NCBI GenBank assembly: GCA_051651645.1
Contig: JBOFSR010000010.1
Span: forward strand, 1-19,893
Direction: 5' to 3'
Source of the DNA: JBOFSR01 sp051651645
GTDB taxonomy: Bacteria; Spirochaetota; Spirochaetia; Treponematales; Treponemataceae
DNA length: 19,893 nt
Part shown: positions 14,728-19,893 of the stretch, piece by piece
How positions within the stretch are numbered: position 1 is the first letter of the stretch
Layout: each line of letters begins with the position of its first letter
Position numbers and translations under genes: made by a program
Notes under the pieces: model-generated
The model's input: the letters and a program-made list of their open reading frames with translations, nothing else
What the model was told of the DNA's origin: nothing
The model's database searches: none

Positions 14728-16241
14728 TCCCCTCTCCTTAAATTATTTGCGCTTAGATACTTATTAATACTTTCAGCTGCATGCCTACCCTCGCCCATTG
14801 CAAGAATAACCGTTGCCGCCCCCAGCACAATATCGCCACCAGCCCACACAGCAGGATAGCTTGTCTTACAGCCCTCTTGAACAACAATGTTGCCCCTCTT
14901 ATTTACATCCAAGCCAGGAGTTGTTTGCGCCATCAAAGGGTTACTGCCATTTCCCAGAGCAACAATCACCGCATCGCACTCAACAAGATGCTCGCTACCC
15001 TTAATCGGAACAGGACTTTGCCGCCCCGACTCATCAGGCTCACCCAAATCATAGGACAAAACTTCCATGCCACACACCTTACCCTCTGGCGTTCCCAGCA
15101 AGCGAACAGGGTTCTCTAAAAACCGAAAAAAGACGCCTTCCTCTTCAGCATGAGCAATCTCCTCACGCCGAGCAGGCATTTGAGCACGTGTTCTGCGATA
15201 TACAACCGTAACTTCCTCAGCACCCAAGCGATACGCCATTCGAGCAGCATCCATGGCAACATTTCCTGCCCCAATAACGGCAACGTGTTTTGCCTCATAC
15301 AAGGGAGTATCCGACCTTCCTACTTGGTAGGCCTTCATCAAGTTTGCCCGTGTCAAATATTCATTAGCACTAAAAACACCCATGAGGTTTTCCCCCTCAA
15401 TGCCCATAAACTTAGGAAGCCCCGCCCCCGTTCCAATAAACGCTGCATCAAAGCCCCTCTCTTCCAGCAATTGAGGCAGTGTCGAGGTTCGCCCTACTAA
15501 GAAGTTTGTTCTAAACTCAACGCCCATCTTTTTGAGCATGTCAGCCTCATCAGAAACAATCGTTTTAGGCAAGCGAAACTCAGGGATTCCATACACCAAA
15601 ACGCCGCCCGTCTTATGGAAGGCTTCAAACACCGTTACCGAATGCCCCGCCCGTCTAACATCAGCTGCCACCGTCAACCCTGCAGGCCCTGAACCAATAA
15701 CGGCAACCTTTTTGCCCGTATCCTTTGCAACACTAGGAATGCTCTGCTGTTTATTCTCCCGTTCCCAGTCAGCAACAAAGCGCTCAAGACGCCCAATAGC
15801 AACCGCCTTTTCAACATCCTTAAGGGCAAGCCCCACCGTACATTTTTCTTGACACTGCGTCTCTTGCGGACAAACACGCCCACAAATAGCAGGTAACAGA
15901 TTTGTCGTCTTTATCGTATCAACAGCCTTCTTAAAGTCCCCTCGTGCAATATGATCAATAAACTCAGGGATAGGCACTTGAACAGGACAGCCTGCAACAC
16001 AGGGCTTGTTTTTGCACTGCAAACAACGGTGAGCTTCAACAATCGCTTGCTCTTTTGTGTATCCGAGTGCAACTTCATCCATTTGTGTTGCTCGTTGTTT
16101 TGGCTCTCGCACGGGCATCTGTTGAACAGGAATACTCATGCGGTCTTTTGGAGAAAGAGCGTCCTTTTTATGTATGTCGCTTAAAAGAGCACACGCACTC
16201 TGTGCCAACATTTCTTTTGATTCAAAACCATGTTCTGTCAT
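14724..16241 (-). CDS. nfnB: NfnB-type NADPH/ferredoxin oxidoreductase large subunit (GltD-like)
   Basis: This is a 505-residue GltD-like flavoprotein. Two N-terminal cysteine groups (C73, C76, C81, C85 and C120, C124, C130, C134) bind [4Fe-4S] clusters. FAD binding is at GSGPAG (183-188), and a second dinucleotide fold begins at HVAVIGAGNVAMDAAR, with YRRTRAQMPARREE for NADPH. Paired with the adjacent NfnA it fits the electron-bifurcating NADH-dependent reduced ferredoxin:NADP oxidoreductase, rather than glutamate synthase, because no gltB-like large subunit is present. It is about 35 residues longer at the N-terminus than usual. An internal ATG at 16136 would give the common length but lacks a ribosome-binding site, while 16241 has GAGGT. 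Confidence 0.87.
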   Translation of the reverse strand: MTEHGFESKEMLAQSACALLSDIHKKDALSPKDRMSIPVQQMPVREPKQRATQMDEVALGYTKEQAIVEAHRCLQCKNKPCVAGCPVQVPIPEFIDHIARGDFKKAVDTIKTTNLLPAICGRVCPQETQCQEKCTVGLALKDVEKAVAIGRLERFVADWERENKQQSIPSVAKDTGKKVAVIGSGPAGLTVAADVRRAGHSVTVFEAFHKTGGVLVYGIPEFRLPKTIVSDEADMLKKMGVEFRTNFLVGRTSTLPQLLEERGFDAAFIGTGAGLPKFMGIEGENLMGVFSANEYLTRANLMKAYQVGRSDTPLYEAKHVAVIGAGNVAMDAARMAYRLGAEEVTVVYRRTRAQMPARREEIAHAEEEGVFFRFLENPVRLLGTPEGKVCGMEVLSYDLGEPDESGRQSPVPIKGSEHLVECDAVIVALGNGSNPLMAQTTPGLDVNKRGNIVVQEGCKTSYPAVWAGGDIVLGAATVILAMGEGRHAAESINKYLSANNLRRGE

Positions 16242-16244
16242 ATC

Positions 16245-17069
16245 TTACCTCATCCCAACCTTGCATTTATGTTCTTCTTCTTGTGGCTTAAACGCCTTCA
16301 TTCTCATCATCATATTATCAAAGTCAACCTTGTGTCCGTCAAACTCAGGCCCATCAACACAGACAAACTTTGTATCCCCACCAACAGTAACACGACAGCC
16401 ACCGCACATTCCTGTACCATCAATCATAATCGTGTTAAGAGAAACAACGGTATGCACATTAAAGGGGCGTGTCGTTTCTGCACAAAACTTCATCATAATC
16501 GGAGGGCCAATAGCGACCACCTCATCGACCATCTTTTTCTCGCAAAGCTCTTTAAGTGGTTGCGTTACCAATCCTTTTGTGCCATACGAACCATCATCGG
16601 TCATGATGATAAGCTGGTCTGCAATCTTTGCCATCTGATCTTCAAAGATAACCAATTCCTTATTTCTTGCCCCAATGATGACAATCACCTTATTTCCTGC
16701 ATTCTTGTACGCTTGCGCAATCGGATGCATAGGAGCGACGCCAATACCGCCACCAACACAGACAACCGTGCCAACCTTTTCAATATGCGTTGGCTTTCCC
16801 AGAGGACCTAGAATCACGGCAATGCAATCTCCCTCATTTTTCTTTGTCATCTTCATCGTTGTTGCCCCAACTGCTTGAAAAACAAGCGCAATCCAGCCCT
16901 CTTCAGCGTTTGCATCCGCGATAGTCAAGGGAATACGCTCGCCAAACTCCTGATCAAGCTGAACAAGCACAAACTGCCCAGCCTTTCTATTACGGGCAAT
17001 ATCAGGTGCATTTACACGCATGTAAAAAACATCTGCCGACATTTGCTTTTTCTCTATAATGTTATACAT
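16245..17069 (-). CDS. nfnA: NfnA-type ferredoxin:NADP oxidoreductase small subunit (FAD/[2Fe-2S])
   Basis: This is a 274-residue PyrK-like flavoprotein. FAD contacts are at ERIPLTIAD (44-52) and the NAD site is VGGGIGVAP (105-113). The C-terminal cluster motif is D217-x4-C222-x2-C225-x11-C237. The aspartate in place of the first cysteine is the known [2Fe-2S] ligation of NfnA and separates it from dihydroorotate dehydrogenase PyrK, which has four cysteines. It couples NADH and ferredoxin to NADP together with NfnB, whose gene starts 3 bp downstream. The ATG at 17069 has AAGGAG upstream. The frame stays open to 17318 but only by running through the promoter and repeat array, so that extension is rejected. 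Confidence 0.88.
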   Translation of the reverse strand: MYNIIEKKQMSADVFYMRVNAPDIARNRKAGQFVLVQLDQEFGERIPLTIADANAEEGWIALVFQAVGATTMKMTKKNEGDCIAVILGPLGKPTHIEKVGTVVCVGGGIGVAPMHPIAQAYKNAGNKVIVIIGARNKELVIFEDQMAKIADQLIIMTDDGSYGTKGLVTQPLKELCEKKMVDEVVAIGPPIMMKFCAETTRPFNVHTVVSLNTIMIDGTGMCGGCRVTVGGDTKFVCVDGPEFDGHKVDFDNMMMRMKAFKPQEEEHKCKVGMR

Positions 17070-17105
17070 AGCATCTCCTTGCGTTCGTTTACTTATACTT
17101 GGGTA

Positions 17106-17143
17106 GAAGTAACTTCGATAGAAGTACTTCAAGAAATACTTCT
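17106..17143 (-). promoter_or_regulatory. Three tandem palindromes in the nfnA leader
   Basis: Read on the minus strand: AGAAGTATTTCT (17143-17132, imperfect), GAAGTACTTC (17130-17121, perfect) and GAAGTTACTTC (17116-17106, perfect about one base). They begin at the expected transcription start. They have almost no loop, so they look more like protein-binding operators than RNA hairpins, although the copies could also pair with one another. Confidence 0.5.
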
Positions 17144-17149
17144 TAATAA

Positions 17150-17178
17150 AGTATAACTTTTTTCCCCAGCCCTGTAAA
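17150..17178 (-). promoter_or_regulatory. Promoter of the nfnA-nfnB operon
   Basis: On the minus strand TTTACA (17178-17173), 17 bp, TATACT (17155-17150), close to consensus. The predicted leader is about 74 nt. The -35 box lies at the edge of the tandem repeat array, in what may be a decayed unit. Confidence 0.65.
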
Positions 17179-17199
17179 GCATAAATCAACAGTATGCAC

Positions 17200-17513
17200 C
17201 CTAGTAAGCGAGCGCTATTGATACCTAGTAGGCGTGCGCCCTTGCACCTAGTAAGGAAGCGCCCCTGCTCCCTAGTAGGCGTGCGCCCCTGCTCCCTAGT
17301 AGGCGTGCAGTGTTGCACCTAGTAAGCGAGCGCCCCTGCTCCCTAGTAGGCGAGCGCCCTTGCACCTAGTAAGCGTGCACCCTTGCACCTAGTAGGCGTG
17401 CAGTGTTGCACCTAGTAAGGGAGCGCCCTTGCACCTAGTAGGCGTGCGCCCTTGCACCTAGTAGGCGTGCGCCCCTGCTCCCTAGTAAGCGAGCGCCCTT
17501 GCACCTAGTAGGC
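17200..17513 (+). repeat. 23/24-bp tandem repeat array 1
   Basis: Thirteen full units and a 10-bp partial one. Each unit begins CCTAGTA, then a variable 8-bp block (AAGCGAGC, AGGCGTGC, AAGCGTGC, AGGCGAGC, AAGGAAGC or AAGGGAGC), then a variable end (GCCCTTGCA, GCCCCTGCTC, AGTGTTGCA or ACCCTTGCA). Nine or so units are 23 bp and those ending in TGCTC are 24 bp. The first unit (17200-17223) is diverged. The array is GC-rich compared with its surroundings and has no unique spacers. The last, partial unit runs directly into the methyltransferase terminator. Confidence 0.97.
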
Positions 17514-17515
17514 AT

Positions 17516-17557
17516 AAAAAAAAGAAGGCTAGATGTCTTTCTAGTCTCCTTGTTTTT
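17516..17557 (-). terminator. Terminator of the restriction-modification operon
   Basis: On the minus strand AAGGAGACTAGA (17551-17540) pairs with TCTAGCCTTCTT (17533-17522), with one mismatch and one wobble, around a 6-nt loop, followed by eight T residues (17523-17516). It has the same CTAGA/TCTAG core as the lipoprotein terminators. The stretch 17558-17610 beyond it shows nothing. Confidence 0.85.
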
Positions 17558-17610
17558 GTTAGAGGTTTAGTATTTCGCTACTCGGCCAAAAGAGAGGTTT
17601 TAGGCAGTCG

Positions 17611-18831
17611 TTAATTTATTTTATTTAATAGATCAACTATGCTTAAGCCTAAAGCGTAGGCTAAATTGACAGGAACTGCATTGCCAATTTGTTTGTATTG
17701 TTGCCCCTTTGCTCCTTGAAAAATCCAATCGTCTGGAAATGTTTGTATTCTTGCACTTTCTCTAATGGTCAAAGGTCTTGTTTCAGTTGGATGACATCTT
17801 TCAGTTTGGGTCATAGCTGGGGAGCACACTAAGGTTAAAGAAGGTGTTTTCATTGAAAGTCTTCTTGCTAAGCCTGTTTTACCTCCACCAAGAAAATAAC
17901 TACCTTTCATATATTCCCTCTGTAGCTCATCAGGTAAGTCACGCCAGTAACCACCTTCAGGAACCTTGTCCATTATTTCTTTTTTTCGTTTTGGATACTC
18001 GACCCCTTCACTTATTGGAACATTTGTATCGTATAACTCACCTTTAAAAAAGGCATCTGCGAGCGTTAGAACTCTTGTATATTTTTCAGGAAACTTAAAC
18101 TCTGTCGTATAGTGGGCTAAATCATTCCGTATTCCTACCAGTATCAATCGTTCACGTTTTTGAGGAACTTTGTAATATATTGCCTTTAATACTCTTGGCT
18201 CGATTAGAGTGTAGCCAATGTCTTTAATTGATTGTTTTATTACTTCGAGTGTTTTGCCATTATCGTGCGTTAGTAATCCTTTTACATTTTCGCCAATAAA
18301 TACCTTGGGTTTTACTTCTGTTATGCATCGTGCAAAGTCAAAAAATAAAGTCCCTCGAGTGTCTTCAAAGCCTAATTTTTTTCCTGCACTTGAAAACGCT
18401 TGGCAAGGAAACCCGCCAGATACAATATCTGCTTGCCCTGTATATTTTAAGAAGCTTACATTTTTAATATCCTCTTCTAAAACGTTCCAGTGTGGTCGAT
18501 TAAATCGCAATGTATTACAAGAGTTTATTTCAAGTTCATTTAGTAAAATGTGTTTAAGCCCTGCTTTTTCCATGCCAAGAGCCATTCCCCCAGCCCCAGC
18601 AAATAACTCAATTGAAGTATACTCCTTTTTTGGCTTAATACGTATAAAGTCATTCCATTTTGAGGAAAGAATATCACTTGCAATAGTGAATTTCGATAAG
18701 CTTTCTACGCTGTATTTTTTTATTCCCATTTCTTCTGTTGGGGGTAGCTTCCCATTTTTTGCCCACGTTTTTAAGCGATGAAGAGGTACATCTAAAAGAT
18801 TGCTTACTTCGAATTCATTTAATAGTTTCAT
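17611..18831 (-). CDS. C5 cytosine DNA methyltransferase with N-terminal helix-turn-helix (predicted GGNCC)
   Basis: This is a 406-residue methyltransferase that would protect host DNA by methylating cytosine at C5. Motif I FAGAGGMALG (77-86) binds AdoMet, motif IV GGFPCQAFS holds the catalytic C143, ENVKG (181-185) is motif VI, QKRER (224-228) is motif VIII and IGNAVPV (382-388) is motif X. The target-recognition region lies between VIII and X. Residues 1-48 form a separate MerR/excisionase-like helix-turn-helix, which may let the enzyme regulate its own operon. The ATG at 18831 starts 1 bp after the nuclease stop; an extension to 18930 would overlap that gene. There is no clear ribosome-binding site, so coupled translation is likely. 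GGNCC specificity is inferred from the nuclease partner. Confidence 0.93.
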   Translation of the reverse strand: MKLLNEFEVSNLLDVPLHRLKTWAKNGKLPPTEEMGIKKYSVESLSKFTIASDILSSKWNDFIRIKPKKEYTSIELFAGAGGMALGMEKAGLKHILLNELEINSCNTLRFNRPHWNVLEEDIKNVSFLKYTGQADIVSGGFPCQAFSSAGKKLGFEDTRGTLFFDFARCITEVKPKVFIGENVKGLLTHDNGKTLEVIKQSIKDIGYTLIEPRVLKAIYYKVPQKRERLILVGIRNDLAHYTTEFKFPEKYTRVLTLADAFFKGELYDTNVPISEGVEYPKRKKEIMDKVPEGGYWRDLPDELQREYMKGSYFLGGGKTGLARRLSMKTPSLTLVCSPAMTQTERCHPTETRPLTIRESARIQTFPDDWIFQGAKGQQYKQIGNAVPVNLAYALGLSIVDLLNKIN

Positions 18832-18832
18832 A

Positions 18833-19582
18833 TTATTTAAACTTAAAGTTATTAAAGCCCTCGTATTTATTGAAAGACAGTAAATAAATACTTGTAAGTA
18901 AGTCAGAAGATAAATTGTTGAGCTCTGCAAAAACGGTATTCTTTTTATCCCTCATTTTTATACTATCAACAACATCTTTAATAACGACAGGGAGAATCAA
19001 GCATAGTTTTTGGAAGGCAACCTTATCCTTGGTTACAATCTCATAAAACTTATCAATAGAAACTCGCCTAATACTTTCATTTGGTGTTTGCTTTGTACCA
19101 TCTAAAGTTACAACCCAAGGAATGTCTTGACTATTATTAGCAATGATTTCTACTAATAAACACTTAGCGTCTCGGTCGTTTATAATAGTATGTAGGAAGC
19201 GCATATAGGTTTTTGCACTAGAGGAAGAGTTCATCGTGTTATGCTTGTTCTTCATCTCTACAAAAACTTTTTCCTTTAGATTTTCTATATCATAACCTCT
19301 GCTAGGAACTGTCCAATCGTTAGAAATGTACTTAAAGATATTTTGATGAAAATAGCCAATTAAGTTAGAGTTTGTTTTGTCAAGTTGCCTTAACACTTCA
19401 TTTTCAATAGTGTCCTTGAGAGTTTGCTGGTAAACAATTGAGTCAAAAGTTAATTTAATAGGGTCAATTAAGTTGCTATTAAACTTTGCTAAGTTCATTT
19501 CAAAACTATACGCACTCACGGTTTCAAAAACGTGATTATATAAGTCTATATCAGATATAAATTGTAAGTTGTAGTTTTTCAT
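18833..19582 (-). CDS. Type II restriction endonuclease, Eco47II/Sau96I-like
   Basis: This 249-residue protein resembles the Eco47II restriction endonuclease family, recognised by LIDPIKLTFD (38-47), GYFHQNIFKYI (76-86), VEMKNKHNTMNSSSS (108-122) and the VSIDKFYEIVT segment. A probable PD-(D/E)xK active site is D98...E109-x-K111. Eco47II and Sau96I cut GGNCC, so this one may too. The gene order is nuclease first, methyltransferase second, with a 1-bp gap, both on the minus strand. The ATG at 19582 fits the family N-terminus but has no Shine-Dalgarno; the nearest AAGGAG is over 50 nt upstream. Weak nuclease translation would protect the host. The protein looks full length. Confidence 0.85.
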   Translation of the reverse strand: MKNYNLQFISDIDLYNHVFETVSAYSFEMNLAKFNSNLIDPIKLTFDSIVYQQTLKDTIENEVLRQLDKTNSNLIGYFHQNIFKYISNDWTVPSRGYDIENLKEKVFVEMKNKHNTMNSSSSAKTYMRFLHTIINDRDAKCLLVEIIANNSQDIPWVVTLDGTKQTPNESIRRVSIDKFYEIVTKDKVAFQKLCLILPVVIKDVVDSIKMRDKKNTVFAELNNLSSDLLTSIYLLSFNKYEGFNNFKFK

Positions 19583-19602
19583 TTTATTAAAGCTTTTTAT
19601 GA

Positions 19603-19623
19603 CTATAGATCTCTGACAGTCAT
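19603..19623 (-). other. Possible 6-codon leader ORF upstream of the restriction nuclease
   Basis: ATG ACT GTC AGA GAT CTA TAG lies in the predicted nuclease leader, 12 nt after an AAGGAG (19641-19636) and 20 nt before the nuclease ATG. The spacing is long, so translation is uncertain. Confidence 0.25.
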
Positions 19624-19674
19624 TACTAAAACAATCTCCTTAAAACAGTATTTTGAATAAAATAGATATTGCCA

Positions 19675-19703
19675 AGTGTAATCGTAATATTTGGAGCTGT
19701 CAA
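19675..19703 (-). promoter_or_regulatory. Promoter of the restriction-modification operon
   Basis: On the minus strand a consensus TTGACA (19703-19698), 17 bp, and TACACT (19680-19675). The predicted leader to the nuclease ATG is about 86 nt. The promoter lies between array 2 and the nuclease gene, so it belongs to the cassette itself. Confidence 0.65.
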
Positions 19704-19729
19704 GCGATTATGTCGGAGCGCTGTTCCCC

Positions 19730-19893
19730 CCTAGTAGGCGTGCAGTGTTGCACCTAGTAAGCGTGCAGTGTTGCACCTAGTAAGGGAGCACCCTTGCACC
19801 TAGTAAGCGTGCGCCCTTGCACCTAGTAAGCGTGCGCCCTTGCACCTAGTAGGCGTGCGCCCCTGCACCTAGTAAGCGTGCGCTGTTGCACCT
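19730..19893 (+). repeat. 23-bp tandem repeat array 2 (continues beyond window)
   Basis: Seven complete 23-bp units and the first three bases of an eighth at the window edge. It has the same repeat and orientation as the array at 17200-17513. Second-half variants are AGTGTTGCA, ACCCTTGCA, GCCCTTGCA, GCCCCTGCA and GCTGTTGCA; no 24-bp units occur. The units are more uniform than in array 1. Bases 19713-19729 (GGAGCGCTGTTCCCC) look like a decayed half unit at the border. Confidence 0.97.

Noticed and set aside
14781..15852. Plus-strand open frames opposite nfnB
   Set aside because: They are shadows of the strongly supported minus-strand gene, with no family motifs or ribosome-binding sites.
17070..17318. 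N-terminal extension of nfnA through the repeat array
   Set aside because: The frame is open only by chance across the promoter, palindromes and repeats; the family N-terminus and AAGGAG fit the ATG at 17069.
17200..17513. CRISPR array
   Set aside because: The whole 23/24-bp period is repeated with no unique spacers between units, and there are no cas genes.
17200..17513. Conserved RNA hairpin within each repeat unit (GTGC/GCAC or GAGC/GCTC arms)
   Set aside because: Pairing is kept in only about half of the units; several combine GTGC with GCTC or GAGC with GCAC, so there is no consistent covariation.
17200..19893. Integron with attC sites
   Set aside because: No integrase, and the repeats lack attC-like core sites and the long imperfect palindrome; they are short tandem units.

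Overview
The window is about 19.9 kb of AT-rich bacterial DNA (GC clearly below 45% by eye), densely packed with genes on both strands. Gene content (a TPR/YmdB-like/RseC operon, an Nfn-type transhydrogenase, a zinc-type adenylate kinase) and loose lipoboxes with two candidate cysteines suggest a spirochaete, most likely a Treponema relative. This is inferred from protein style, not from a marker gene.

Layout. 1-600: the 3' end of recJ (+). 677-4076: a four-gene minus-strand operon encoding an exported protein, a membrane-anchored TPR protein, a YmdB-type phosphoesterase homologue with altered metal ligands, and an RseC-like membrane protein. 4169-4804: rpe (-). 5035-6566: efp, a small membrane protein and adk (+). 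6654-8963: a UvrD/PcrA helicase (-), divergent from guaA (9122-10969, +), which is an unusually long GMP synthase. 11060-11968: a sugar-phosphate-type nucleotidyltransferase (-), sharing a bidirectional terminator with guaA. 12256-13695: three tandem paralogous small lipoproteins (+), each followed by its own terminator hairpin. 13797-17069: a minus-strand operon nfnA-nfnB-TIGR04076-GNAT, whose promoter is followed by three small palindromes.

The most unusual region is 17200-19893. A type II restriction-modification operon (Eco47II/Sau96I-like nuclease, then a C5 methyltransferase with an N-terminal helix-turn-helix) lies between two arrays of the same GC-rich 23/24-bp tandem repeat in the same orientation. 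The first array has 13 full units. The second has seven and runs off the end of the window. The repeat has no spacers, so it is not CRISPR. It cannot be coding across its length, and it carries one CTAG per unit. The layout suggests a restriction cassette inserted into, or exchangeable through, a repeat locus.

The rest is mainly housekeeping: DNA repair (recJ, helicase), translation (efp), nucleotide metabolism (adk, guaA), the pentose phosphate pathway (rpe) and redox balancing (nfnAB). No rRNA, tRNA, transposase or integrase was seen.
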